Assembly: GCA_037447655.1 (NCBI GenBank)
Contig: JBBHKE010003201.1
Coordinates: 62,001-126,000, forward strand
Reading direction: 5' to 3'
Source: Zygnema cylindricum
Taxonomy: Eukaryota > Streptophyta > Zygnematophyceae > Zygnematales > Zygnemataceae
Length of the DNA: 64,000 nt
Positions 11,108 through 23,290 of this stretch are shown in pieces. The notes beneath the pieces were generated by a model. The model was not told the DNA's origin. It worked only from the letters and a program-made list of their open reading frames with translations, and did no database searches. Within the stretch, counting starts at the first letter, position 1; every line of letters begins with the position of its first letter. Made by a program: the position numbers and the translations under genes.

Positions 11108-12925
11108 TATCCCGAAGAAAAACCGATAACATTGATTTTAACAAATAATATCTGTTCTTTATCGCGATAACAACGGTTCGAGAACTATAGTCAAAATTGT
11201 AAGGTTCATATCATCGTACGTCTTATTGCGTTGTACTGAACTTTCGTTCTTCCGTTGAACGGAGTACCCAACAAATTGTCATAAGTGGCACCCACGCAAT
11301 ACACAATAAAAGTATAATACAATATTACATAAAATACTACTATATAGCATAATATATTTTTTTCTAGTTACCGCCAATAAGCAATTTGTTGGTCCCGGAG
11401 CGATAAATCAGGACCTTTTACCATTTGATAAAAAATAGCTATCAATATCGGTTTATTACGATAAGTCTTTTACCGATACACAACATTGAATTTTGTAGTT
11501 ATTCAGATACAAGCGGCTAAGGGTAATCGCGAGAAATCGAATGTGAGTTAATTTTTTTTTTAGTTAACGCGTATCGGATACCTCGTAACAATTGAGGAGC
11601 GTGCAATAACCCTGCTCCCCCCTAATAAAGTGGACGATAAATCTCTATCGGAAAAATAGACCCGAATCATTTTACACTTCCATAAAGATAGTTTGACCGT
11701 ACTTATCCAATCTTACATCAATTTTGTCAGTTTTTTCTTTTAATTGAAGAAAATGAGCTCTTGGATGCGACGAGCCGCCCACCTAGTATGTACGTAAGCT
11801 GTCGTCAATCAAGACTAAGCGTCGACCATGGTGGAGACGCCTCGAATTAGTTGTGTCTTTTTTGTCGTTAGCTCTTTCAACGACTTCCACTTTATTAAGG
11901 GTTTACCCAAATAATTTGCCCTTTTTCTCTCATATGTTTATAATCTTGATCATCCACTACCTTTTCACGCAATATGCACAAAACGAAGTCGTGAAAAAAC
12001 AAAAATGTTGTAATTTTCCCCATCCAACCCCTCCCACGTCACCTCGTACTTTGCTACCAAATTTAAAACTAGTCTTAGGAGGGTGTCCTCTGTTGTTTGC
12101 AATTATTGAAAAAAGAAAGGACACGCGGCAAACGGTTGTCGCAAGTTGGTGGCAAAAAGGCGGCAGAAGCAACAAATTTCAACAAATTCGGCGGTGACGC
12201 CAAAATGGCCCATGTTCTCCACACGCCTAATCCACTTTCCCTATCTTTCACCCAACCTAATTATCCTCATAATTTTTGTACAGTTAACCTGATACTCTAC
12301 CTCAATTTCCACAATACTCTACTCCTTTTGTCGCTACCCATTATGCGTCAATCAACCCTCATTGGCCAATCCCTCCACCTCTTCGTCTATTTTGTCCAAT
12401 CATCCTCTCACATCCAGTAGTCTAATTGGCCCTCCTCAAGCTCTAAAATTCGGCTACGGATATCTCGGTCATGCATATTTGGATGTAGTTTTATATCCGG
12501 CATGTTTTTTTCTCTCATACCACCTATAATGACTGGGACATCGATAGTGGTGGTGCTCACCTCTCTCCCCGTTTCGATTGGTGTACTTATATGACCCATT
12601 TACTCTCCCCTATAGTTATTCATTTAGTGGACGATCGGTTCTTATTGGCAAATCACTATAGCGATGCCCGCTATCTTAATTCCTTGATTTAAATCAAAAC
12701 CGTCTTTTTTGCGCCACGATTAGTGCAAAATATATTTTTTTGTTTGAGTCGTTATGTTTGAATGTGTGAAAGCTGAATTTGATAAGGATAACGCTCATTT
12801 TTTAAGAAAAAATGATAGAAGAAGCGCCAGTTTTGGAATAACTAAGGAGCGTATGTGTTTTTTGCAGTCATGTCATCTTAATAATTCTTGGGCATTAAAT
12901 GCAGGCATATATTTTGCAAAAAATG
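11108..12925. other. Intergenic sequence, no gene recognised
   Basis: Includes the right half of the split inverted-repeat element (to 11485) and the older hAT right-end remnant (about 11505-11620). From 11620 to 12925 I see only short ORFs without family motifs. Confidence 0.5.
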
Positions 12926-13466
12926 CTACACCGTGAATCGTTATTAGCGTTGAGAAATTATTAGTGTTAAAAAATAATTAGAATTATTAACACTAATTAC
13001 GATTTTCAATTTTTTTGAAAAAAATGTTTAATACTAATTGATCATTAATTTTAACTTTGGTACAACAGATCTGCCATTAGGATCTTCACAGTAAAATAGG
13101 CAAAAGTACAAAATCTGCCAAATCGTACACTGTCGCGTCCTTTGACTCTAATTTTTTCATAACTCTAATTTGGGGCGATCTTATTTTGTCTCTTATTTTG
13201 AGCGTAGTTTTACATGCGATCGCGATTATTTTAATCCATATTTCGTACTTTTTTACTTAATAAAGTACAGTTTTGTGCGGACTGACACGTCCGTACACCA
13301 CACTATTCAATAATATTTTAAATTATAATTATGAACGCTAATTCTCTAAAACCGTAATTAACTTAAAAGGAAAATTTAGTATTATCGATTCTATTTCGGG
13401 TTTAAGAACCAAAATTTAGAGGTGCCGATATAGAGTTCATAACACTAATAACGATTAACGGTGTAG
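12926..13466. mobile_element. MITE copy 2 (same family, opposite orientation)
   Basis: Termini CTACACCGTGAATCGTTATT (12926) and, as reverse complement of the right end, CTACACCGTTAATCGTTATT (ending 13466), giving inverted repeats with one mismatch over 20 bp. The internal part is the reverse complement of the GTGTGGAGTACGG/CTTTATTAAGTAAAAAAGTAC region of the copy at 14009-14515. Non-coding; no clear target duplication. Confidence 0.75.
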
Positions 13467-13584
13467 TGTAGAAGACTTTTCATTTTGACATCAACGTTAT
13501 GGCTACTTAAAAAGTGGTAGTTAATTTTTTTGCCAAAAATGTTTTTCTAACAAAAAGTTTGATTTTTTTAATCAGTGTTTTCAA

Positions 13585-14008
13585 GGCAAAATGCCACTCC
13601 TCCTTTACCTATTAGCAAAACCATTGTCATAGACCCACTTGCTCTCATTCATGCTGACATATGCGGTCCCATGTGTACGCGCAACTTAAGCGGACCAGTA
13701 TTTTGTTACTTTCATTGATCATGCCACACGTTTTTGTCATGTTTGCATTGTATGTCACAAATTTAACGATTTTGCCCATTTTAAGGATTTTAAAGCGCTT
13801 AGAATAAATTTGCACCAAAAACGCATAAAATCTTCACGAACCGATAACGACGTGGAATTCATGTTGCACCAATTTTCCACCTATCTCGCTCACCATGAAG
13901 TTGCACATCATTTAAGTGCGTTTTACACTTTGAGCGTTGAAATGGCTCGCTCCGCGCTGTACTTTGCAAAATTGTCTTCAACCTGTTCGGCCAAGGCAAA
14001 TATATGCG
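13585..14008 (+). pseudogene. Copia integrase relic, 5' part
   Basis: Plus-strand translation gives a decayed integrase: a GKM-like zinc-finger end, DPLALIHADICGP-like sequence, YFVTFIDHATRF, FKDFKALRINLHQKRIKSSRTDNDVEF, and a degenerate post-catalytic part. The second catalytic Asp is kept (RTDN) but the following GGEF is DVEF. It is interrupted by a MITE at 14009 and resumes at 14516. Confidence 0.7.
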
Positions 14009-14515
14009 CTACACCGCGAATCATAATTAGAGTAAATTACTCTAATTTGGTCCCTCAAAATTTCGACTCTATCACACGAAATAGAGTAAATGATTCTAAT
14101 TTTTTTTTATTCTATTTAAGGTAAAGTTTAATTATCGTTTTTAATTCTAATATAGGTTCGTTTTAAATAGTGTGGAGTACGGACGACCTCTGACCGTGCA
14201 AAAATGTACTTTATTAAGTAAAAAAGTACAAATAATGATTTAATACAAGTCGTTGTCATGTAACTGCGTTTTAACAAACCGCGTAGTGCAAACGTCATAG
14301 TGACGATAAACTGTATGTTTTGCCAAATTCTGTACGAATACCTTATTTATAGTAGAGGATATTAGCGTGCCAAATTAGAGTACTTAAATAAATTAGAGTA
14401 AAATTCATAGATTAAACAACTTTATGACATAAATTAGCGTTCATTACTCTAATTGTTTTTTTATAGTTTTTGTACTCTAATTTTTTCATTACTCTAATTA
14501 CGATTCGCGGTGTAG
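14009..14515. mobile_element. MITE copy 3 inserted in the integrase relic
   Basis: Near-perfect terminal inverted repeats: CTACACCGCGAATCATAATT at the left and, as reverse complement of the right end, CTACACCGCGAATCGTAATT, extending into AGAGTAA. 507 bp, non-coding, with internal sequence shared with copy 1. The integrase relic continues on both sides. I could not identify a target duplication. Confidence 0.85.
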
Positions 14516-14655
14516 CTATCTTTGCAACTTAAGTCCAATGAGCGCTACGCTCAACATTACTCCCATGGAATTGTGGTCCTCTTTAAAACTTGACGTCAGC
14601 CACCTTCGTACCTTTAGTTGCGAAGTTTGGTACAATTGCGTGATTCACACTTGAA
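14516..14655 (+). pseudogene. Copia integrase relic, 3' part
   Basis: Continues the relic after the MITE: LNITPMELWSS, LKLDVSHLRTF, CEVWYNC matches the copia post-catalytic integrase pattern (TPMELW...KPDVSHLRTFGC). It ends where the large direct-repeat unit begins at about 14636. Confidence 0.7.
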
Positions 14656-15370
14656 AAATGGGAAAACGGATGTCATAAATTTTGGGATTCGTGCGCCAAA
14701 TTTCATAAAATGACAAAAATCGCGGCGGTGACGGTTGGGACGTTAGGTTTCGACCGTTTTGGGGCGTAGCAGTTGACAAAAGATGCAGTTCTATGCGTCA
14801 AAACTAGACAGCTGCGGATAGCAAACGGCAACTGCCGTCCCCCATCGGACATCATGTTCGGAATGCACTTTTTCGTTTTTGAAGAATTTTGAAAACGAAC
14901 CGCACGGACCTGAACCGTACAAGAATTCATTCCGTCGCAAACTTTACAACCAACTAGGGGACCAATCAGATAAGAGAACACGTAATGCCAATAAAAAAAA
15001 ACACCAATGGAAAAAAAAAGGTTACCTTTTTCCCACTCCCTGCTAGTACTGCTCCTCTCTTCCTCCCTTCCTTCCTTTACTGCAAAGCAAATCGTTTTTG
15101 GATCCCGGTTTTTACTTATATGCTTATTTGTACTTTCGATTCCCTAAAGTAATCTTCCTTTTCTATACTATTCGCGGTCAGTAGTTAAGCTCAATTTTTC
15201 CATTATTTCTCTAAGTCCTGGTGGTCTTGTCTCGGTTCGTCTCGGTTTGCTGGTAAAGCTTAGTAAAGCTTACATAACAAATAGTATTACTGTGGTTTTG
15301 TTTTTTTTTCATGAATTAGATGTGGTAAGAAGAGAAAGAAAAAATGACACACTAAAAAAGGAATGAGTTT
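14636..15370. repeat. Direct duplication, copy A (non-array part)
   Basis: From the TTCACACTTGAAAAATG region on, this segment closely matches 17027-17760, including GTCATAAATTTTGGGAT, GGCGGTGACGGTTGGGACG, the GATGCAGTTCTATGCGTC block and CTCCTCTCTTCCTCC. Both copies lead into the minisatellite. Offset about 2.39 kb. The left edge lies just inside integrase codons, so the duplication postdates the copia relic. Confidence 0.85.
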
Positions 15371-16550
15371 TCACACTTTAAAATTATACAGACTTATAGC
15401 TGTAAAAACACTAATTATACAAACTAAAACTGTGCTAAGACTAATTATACAAAGTAATAACTGTGTTAATACTAATTAAACACTATTAATAACTGTACCA
15501 GGAATTGTATCAATACTAATTATACAGACAAAGATCTGTATGATCAGTTTTACAGACTAATAACTGTGCCTCCACAAGTTATACATACTAATAATTGTTC
15601 TAGCTATACAGACTCATAACTGTACTTATACTCATTACAGAGACTAATTATTGTAGTAATACTGATTAGACATACTAAAAACTGTACTAACTCTACTTAC
15701 ACATACTATAAATTGTACTAATATTACTACAAATTATAAATACCAAAAACTGAATTAATACTAATCATACACACTAATAACTGTACAAATACTGATTATA
15801 TAATATTTATCCTAATACTAATTATACAATACTAATAACTACACTGACACTCATTATATTATAGACTAATATCTGTACTCATACTAACTATAAAATCTTA
15901 TAGCTGGAAAAATACTAATTATACAAACTAAAACTGTGCTAAGACTAATTATACAAAGTAATAACCGTGTTAATACTAATTAAACACTATTAATAACTGT
16001 ACCAGCACTAATTATAGAGACTAATAATTGTATCAATACTAATTATACAGACTTTTAACTGTACTGGTACAGATATCAGTTGTACAGACTAATAACTGAG
16101 CCTGCACTAGTTATACATACTAATAACTGTTCTAATTATACTGACTAATAACTGCAATTATAATCATTACATAGACTAATTATTGTAGTAATACTGATTA
16201 CACATACTAAAAATTGTACCAACACTACTTATACATACTGTACTAATAGTACTACTAATTAAACATACCAAAAACAGAATTAATACTAATCATACAGACT
16301 AATAACTGTACAAATTCTGATTATATAATATTTGTCCTAATACTAATTATACAATACTAATAACTGCACTGACACTCATTATATAGACTAATATCTGTAC
16401 TCATACTAATTATAAAAACTTATAGCTGTAAAAACACTAATTATACAAACTAAAACTGTACTAAAACTAATTATACAAAGTAATAACCGTGTTAATACAA
16501 ATTAAACACTTAATAACTGTACCAGCACTAATTATAAAGATAAAAGTGAA
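15371..16550. repeat. Minisatellite array 1 (about 30-bp unit with higher-order repeat)
   Basis: Imperfect tandem units near the consensus ACTAATTATACAGACTAATA plus ACTGTACTAAT, period about 30 bp. A higher-order unit is visible: the CTTATAGCTG landmark occurs at 15393, 15897 and 16419, spacing 504 and 522 bp. No coding potential. Confidence 0.85.
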
Positions 16551-16647
16551 GGTTTTAAGGGACGACAAATATTGACAATTTTGCCCTAAATCATCGTGAA
16601 GATCAGTCTGAGCCTCTGAGGCTCTGAGCAAATAGATCTGTCATATT

Positions 16648-16787
16648 CGTACCTGTACGGTTGTCCTTCCTGCTAGGGTTATGCGATAGCGGAACTGTAC
16701 GGTACACCGTGAATCGTCGTACCTGTACGGTTGTCCTTCCTGCTAGGGTTATGCGATAGCGGAACTGTACGGTACACCGTGAATCGT
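16648..16787. repeat. Perfect 70-bp tandem duplication
   Basis: Two copies that look identical by eye (16648-16717 and 16718-16787), each starting CGTACCTGTACGG and ending with the MITE-type terminus TACACCGTGAATCGT. The lack of divergence suggests a recent event. It separates array 1 from the second duplication copy. Confidence 0.9.
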
Positions 16788-17026
16788 TAACTACAGAAGC
16801 GTTATGTACTCTATATCGGCGCCCTAAAATTTGACCTCGAAACCTGAAATAGAATTAATACCACTAATTTTTGTTTGACGTTAATTACGGTTCTTGTAAA
16901 TTACACCGTGAATCGTTATTAGCGTATAGAAATTATTAGTGTGAATAAAGAATTAGTGTGATGGATTCTAATTTGTGCATCAATCCCATTTTCAAAAAAA
17001 TGTTTAATTGTAATTTTTTCATAGCG
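16773..17026. mobile_element. Fragments of the ACACCGYGAATCGT MITE family
   Basis: Termini TACACCGTGAATCGTTA at 16773 and TACACCGTGAATCGTTATT at 16903, both facing right, with family-like internal sequence after each. They look like truncated copies rather than one element with paired ends. Confidence 0.5.
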
Positions 17027-17760
17027 GTTGCGTGTTTCACACTTGAAAAATGTGGGAAAACGGATGTCATAAATTTTGGGATCCGTACGCCAAACTTCAT
17101 AAAATGACAAAAAACGCGGCGGTGACGGTTGGGACGGTAGGTTTCGACCGTTTTGGACCGTAGCCGCGGACAAAAGATGCAGTTCTATGCGTCAAAAGTA
17201 GACAGGTGTGAATAGCAAACGGCAACTGCCGTCCGCCATCGAACTCATGTTCGGAATGCACTTTTTCATTTTTGAAGAATTTCGAAAACGAGCCGCACGG
17301 ACCTGAACCGTACAAGAATTCATTATGTCGCAAACTTTACAACCAGCTAGGGGACCAATCAGACAAGAGAACATGTAATGCCAAAAAAAAAACACCAATG
17401 AAAAAAAAATTTACCTTTTTCCCACCCGTACTGCTCCTCTCTTCCTCCTTTCCTTAACTGCAAAGCAAATCGTTTTTGGATCCCGGTTTTTACTTATATG
17501 CTTATTTGTACTTTCAATTCCTTAAAAGAATCTTCCTTTTCTCTACTATTCGTGGTCAGTAGTTAAGCTCAACTTTTCCATTATTTCTCCAAGTCCTGGT
17601 GGTCTCGTCTATCTCGGTTCGCAGGTAAAGCTTAGTAAAGCATATATAACAAATAGTATTACTGTGGTTTTGTTTTTTTTTTTCATCGATTAGATGTGGT
17701 AAGAAGAGAAAGAAAAAATGACACACTAAAAAAAGAATGAGTTTTCACACCATAAAAATA
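17027..17760. repeat. Direct duplication, copy B (non-array part)
   Basis: Second copy of 14636-15370 with scattered substitutions and small indels. The left break follows the MITE-family fragment, whereas copy A follows the integrase relic, so the shared boundary defines the duplicated unit. Confidence 0.85.
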
Positions 17761-20330
17761 TACAAACTTATAGCTGTAAAAACACTAATTATACAAACTT
17801 AAACTGTGCTAAGACTAATTATTCAAAGTAATAACCGTGTTAATACTAATTAAAGACTATCAATAACTGTCCCAGCACTAATTATAGTGACTAAAAATGG
17901 TATCAATACAAATTATACAGACAAGGATTTGTACTTGTACGGAGATCAGTTGTACAGACTAATAACTGTGCCTGCACAAGTTCTACATACTAATAAGTGT
18001 TCTAATTATACAAAACCGTACTTATACTCATTATGAGAGACTAATTATTGTAGTAATACTGATTAGACATACTAAAAACTGTACTAACACTACTTACACA
18101 TACTATAAACTGTACTAATATTACTACTAATTATACATACCAAAAACTGAATTAATACTAATCATACACACTAATAACTGTACAAATACTGATTATATAA
18201 TATTTGTCCTAATACTAATTATACAATACTAATAACTGCACCGACACTCATTATATTATAGACTAATATATGTACTCATACTAATTATTCAGACTTATAG
18301 CTGGAAAAACACTAATTATACAAACTAAAACTGTGCTAAAACTAATTATACAAAGTAATAACCGTGTTAATACAAATTAAACACTTAATAACTGTACCAG
18401 CACTAATTATAAAGACTAATAATTTTTTTAATACTAATTATACAAAGAAATAACTGAACCAATACTGATTATACAAACTACTAACTATAAAACACTAATT
18501 ATACATACTAAAAACTGTACTAACACTAATTTACACAACACTAATTACACAGAGTAATAACTGTATTAGCACTAATTATACTTCTAATTTTAAAGACTAG
18601 TAACTGTACTTATACTAATCATTTGCACTTATACTAATAATTTATACAAATAAGCATACCAGTACTAGTTATACATACTAGTAACTGTGCTAATACTAAT
18701 TATACAGACTAATAATTGTACAAATACTGATTACACTAACTCATTACTGTACTAATACTGATTATACAAACTAAAAACTAATTATACATTACTAAAAACT
18801 ATCCTAATATTAATTGTCCTAATACTAGTTATACAATGCTAGTAGCTGCACTAACACCAATTATATGGACTTATAACCGTACTAACACTAATTATACACA
18901 CTAATAACTATGTTAATGCTAATTAAACAAAATTTAGAACTGTAATAACACTAATTATATAGACTAATAACTGTGATAATACTAATTATACAAAATTATA
19001 ACTGTACTAATACTGATTATACAAAGGACTAACTGCAAACTGCGGTAGTACTAATTATACACTAAAACTAATTATACTAACAACTAGGTGAACCAATACC
19101 GATTATACAAACTACTAAATGTAAAACAATAATAATACATACTATAAAATGTAATAAAACTTATTATACAAACTAACTGTACTTATAATAATGTTACAGA
19201 ATAATAACCGTAGCACTAATTATACATACTAAAAACTATAGTGATAAAACTATTGTAGAGAGTTTTCTGTACCAATAACTGTGCTACCACTAATTATACA
19301 TACTAAAAAATATAGTGAAAGAACTATAGTGAGACAAATTGTACAGACTAAAAATTGTACTATTACTAGAATACAGACTAATAATTGTGTTATCACTAAT
19401 TACATAAACATATAGATGTACTAATATTAATTATACATTACTCAAAATTGGACTACTACTAATTATAAATTACTAATAATTGTACTAACACTTATTATAC
19501 ACACTAATAACTATGTTAATGCTAATTAAACAAAATTTAGAACTGTAATAACACTAATTATATGACTAATAACTGTGATAATACTAATTATACAAAATTA
19601 TAACTGTACTAATAGTGATTATACAAACGACTAACTACAAACTGCGGTAGTACTAATTATACGCTAAAACTAATTATACTAACAACTAGGTGAACGAATA
19701 CCGATTATACAAACTACCAAATGTAAAACAATAATAATACATAATATAAAGTGTAATAACACTCATTATACAAACTAACTGTACTTATAATAATGTTACA
19801 GAATAATAACCGTAACACTAATAATACATACTAAAAACTATAGTGATAAAACTATTATAGAGAGTTATCTATACTAATAACTGTGCTACCACTAATTATA
19901 CATACTAAAAAATATAGTGAATCGACTATAGTGAGACAAATTGTACAGACAAAGTATTGTACTATTACAATAATACAGAATAATAATTGTGTTATCACTA
20001 ATTAGATAAACATATAGATGTACTAATTATAATTATACATTACTCAAACTTGGACTACTACTAATAATAAATTACTAATAATTGTACTAACACTAATTAT
20101 ACACACTAATAACTAATTATACAAAATAATAACTAAATATACAGACTAATAACTGTACTAACACTAATTATTTATTCGAATGACTGTACTACCACTAATT
20201 ATAAAAACTAGAAATTGTACTAATACTAATTATATATACTAATAAGCGTACCAGTAGTAGTTATGTATACAAATAACTGTACTAATACGGATTACACAAA
20301 CTAATTACTGTACTTAACCCTAGAAATTGT
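17761..20330. repeat. Minisatellite array 2 with two levels of higher-order repeat
   Basis: Same ACTAATTATAC/ACTAATAACTGTACT unit as array 1. The CTTATAGCTG landmark occurs at 17767 and 18294 (527 bp). Further right a different higher-order unit of about 602 bp is present twice: CTAATAACTATGTTAATGCT starts at 18901 and 19503, with matching sequence over most of the unit. The array ends near a CCCTAGAAATTGTG stretch at about 20318. Confidence 0.88.
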
Positions 20331-20454
20331 GTTTGTATTGATCATGGAAATTATGTGAATTATTATTATACAGAGGCCGATCTTCTGAGGTAATATCGAT
20401 AAGGTTGTGGGAGCTTTGCCATACTTGAAAGTAAATCGACGCCGTTTGTCGAAC

Positions 20455-20725
20455 ACGGTTCGAATCAAGGACGAAAAAGAAGAAGAAGAAGAGGAGGAGG
20501 AAGAAGTGGAGGCTTAAGTAGTTTGGTCAGCAAAACATGGTTTAGATTGAGGAAGGGAAAGGGGAAGTAGAGGAACAGGAGTCCCAGGAAGAGGAGGAAG
20601 AGGACGAAGTGGAGGCTTAAGTAGATTTGTTAATCGTGGTTTGGATCTCGAGGAAGGGGAAGTAAAGGAGGAAAAGGAAGAGAAGAGGAAGAGAAAAGGA
20701 AGAGGAACAGGAGTCTTAAGTAGTT
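20455..20725. repeat. Purine-rich segment with internal duplication
   Basis: A GAAGAAGAGGAGG-rich plus strand. The motif GTGGAGGCTTAAGTAG occurs at about 20506 and 20610, each followed by related sequence. The overlapping minus ORF (20514-20798) is Pro/Leu/Ser-rich and probably a by-product of base composition. Confidence 0.55.
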
Positions 20726-20799
20726 TTGTTTCTTGATCCTTTTTGTCGTTTTGTTGACTAGGAAGAACAAAAACGAATGTAGCTGCGGTAGTCTTCATG

Positions 20800-22610
20800 G
20801 ACTTTTATTTTATTTTGATGATCTCTTGTATTCTTGTGTTTGTTAGAACGGGATGAAAGTGTTGTAGTGAAAATAGATATTGTGCTCTCCCTTAATTTTT
20901 TCAAGGTGCTCAAGGTTTGTATTAGCTTTTGTTATGACAACTTTTGGTGAAAACCTTGAAAATACATTTATTTTTAATACAAAACTACAATCCATTTTTG
21001 CATTTCATTTAGTCTTTTGTCATTGTTGCAGAAAGATGGAGGCATAAAAATTACACCACGGGTTCTAACTAATTTGTGAATAACAGTAAATTGGTGCCAA
21101 TTCTTCTTGGGCCTGAAAGTAAAAGTGTTATTAAAACCAAAAATTGTCCACGTATCTTACGAGCTAAATTAGAACCAAAAACAAAAAAATAAAACCTAAT
21201 CTTATACATTTTTTGACGTACATTTCTTGAAAGTGATTTATGGTACCGATACGTAAGGAATCAGTTTCAGATGTTGTTGAGATGTTCACTTAGACATTTA
21301 TCGATGTCCAAACCATTATTGGTGTTCAAGGGATACATTACGGTTGATCACACACTTAATCTTTACTAGTGTTGATGTTGGAATGACTGTCCACAATGTG
21401 ATCGTTGGTGATGGTTACATTTGGTCCATCATCAACGATCTTGTTTAGACCATTGATGTGTTGAGGAATATTTCAAGGATACAAACGTGAGTGGGATGGA
21501 GAGAGGGTGATAAACACACACAACAGCGCTCACATGTAAATTGAGTATTTTCTCGTAAACTTATCGACAAACTTTTAAACTAGTAAGGTCGAAAAAAGGC
21601 TTGCTTCAATTGCAAATGTAAGAAGGACCAAAAGATGGCATCCGTTTGTTTTGTTAGTCCCTTTAACAACTTTGAATTTAAGCACACGGCACTATTCGCA
21701 CCACTATTGCGACTGTTGTTTTCTAATAAGTGATAGTCCCTTCGTCGGGATGTTTTACATATTATCGCTTCGTGACGGATAGATATCGTATTGCTCGATG
21801 GTGACGTCATATTTTTGTTGACAATGTTTTTGTTTTACTGAATCTTGCCCCAAAGTCTTTGTTTTTGTTACAGTCATTGAATTTTTATTCTAATGGCAGT
21901 CGAGGTTTTTGCTTGTTTGGGAATTGCTTTGGGTGACTTCCTCCATACTTAAAGTAACGTTCTTTAATGAGAAAATGGCCATGTGAGCCCCCTCTCTTTT
22001 GGCCATACTAATACTAAAGGTAACACAATACTTCATTAAAAAGCGCGACACTTCATTTTAATGTTATTGACTTTACAATGAGTGCAAGATCCTTCGATTT
22101 AACCATTGATGTGTTGCGGAACTTTCTCCATGTACTTCCCCAAGCTTGGGAGGCTCGAATGTTTTTTATTAGTTTTATAAATATGTTAAGATTTGGTTGA
22201 GTAGTTTTCGTTTTGGCTATATATTATTTTGCTGTTGTTCCTTTCAATGCTCATATACATAATGCATATAATTTTTGACTTTCAATAAAAAGCACACATA
22301 CGTTCAATTCCTATTTTTATGTGTGCTAGACCAACCATCTTTATCAACATTAAGGATTTATGAATGATAATGGGAAATTAGATTTTGTAATACTAACTTA
22401 GTGCAAGTAGATGTGGGAGATTCGAAGTCCACTTGCTTAAATAGTGTTGCTCACACTATCTTGTGATTTTTGGACGGAAAAAATTACGATCAAACTAGTG
22501 TTGTTAACTTCAATAACGACGATGGTGTAAACTGTTTCCCACCGTTTTTCCTTTTAGTTTAATTTTAGGGTTTTGTTTCATTTTGTTTGTATTCTCTTCC
22601 CATGTACTCG
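20800..22610. other. Intergenic sequence, no gene recognised
   Basis: No ORF with a family motif, no LTR or TIR pair recognised. Confidence 0.45.
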
Positions 22611-22616
22611 GATAGT

Positions 22617-22820
22617 TTACCATCGTGATTTCTAATAAAGTCTCTCAAAAAAAAAAAAATCTTGGGTTCCTTTGTACAATAAATTTTGGTTTTTTTTTCG
22701 CACTTGTTTCCTTTTTTAGTTTGTTCCCATGCATTCAGTTTTTCGGTTTTCTAATGCCTTCTGATCTTGTGACTGTGTACCCAGACGGTTTAAATTCGTG
22801 ATTTCGTAAGAAACATTTAA
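22617..22820. repeat. Duplicated poly(A)-tailed segment, copy 1
   Basis: It contains TTTCTAATAAAGTCTCTC followed by a run of about 13 A, then TCTTGGGTTCC and CTTGTGACTGTGTACCCAGAC, ending CGTAAGAAACATTTAAAAAA. An AATAAA signal followed by poly(A) is the mark of a retroposed 3' end (LINE or processed transcript). Nearly the same sequence recurs at 23076-23277. Confidence 0.7.
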
Positions 22821-23075
22821 AAAACTTAAGCCTAAGAGCAAGCAAGGAATCTAAGTGACAGTCCAATGAATAAATGCCACGTGTCTAATATAGCAACCTA
22901 CAATAATGCGCCTACAATAATGCACCTGTAAAGGCGCTGATACACATACCCACCCAAAATATTGTACCCTAAATATCGCGGGTCAAAGTAGATACGATTC
23001 GATTTCGCGTGAAGCAGAAATAGGTACAGTACTGAATCGGAATAATTGCCCAGAGTCGCACTAAAAACAACAATT

Positions 23076-23290
23076 TTACCATCGTGCTTTCTAATAAAGT
23101 CTCTAAAAAAAAAAAAAATCTTGGGTTCCTTTGTACAATAAATTTTGGTTTTTTTTTCGCACTTGTTTCCTTTTTTAGTTTGTTCCCATGCATTCAGTTT
23201 TTCAGTTTTCTAATGCCTTCTGATCTTGTGACTGTGTACCCAGACGGTTTAAAATCGTGATTTCGTAAGAAACATTTAAAAAAAAAAAAA
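23076..23290. repeat. Duplicated poly(A)-tailed segment, copy 2
   Basis: Direct copy of 22617-22820 with only a few changes (for example CGTGCTTTC for CGTGATTTC and TTTTCAG for TTTTCGG), offset about 459 bp. It ends in a second A-run leading into the homopurine tract. Confidence 0.75.

Larger units (their letters stand above)
7796..11485. mobile_element. Small inverted-repeat element split by the hAT insertion
   Basis: Termini TGTTGTGTATCGGTA (from 7796) and its reverse complement (ending 11485) form inverted repeats; the similarity continues inward (ACCGATAT on the left, ATATCGGT on the right). Removing the hAT element and one target duplication leaves about 470 bp, the size of a MITE. No coding capacity and no clear target duplication. 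Confidence 0.55.

Noticed and set aside
14703-14981. 92-codon minus ORF repeated at 17097-17333 as a possible conserved gene
   Set aside because: The similarity comes from the segmental duplication; the frame is not kept (the copies change frame) and no motif is visible.
15371-20330. CRISPR-like array of regularly spaced repeats
   Set aside because: Units are contiguous, degenerate and lack unique spacers; eukaryotic minisatellite.
20514-20798. Pro/Leu-rich 94-codon minus ORF
   Set aside because: Low complexity on a purine-rich duplicated segment; no independent support.
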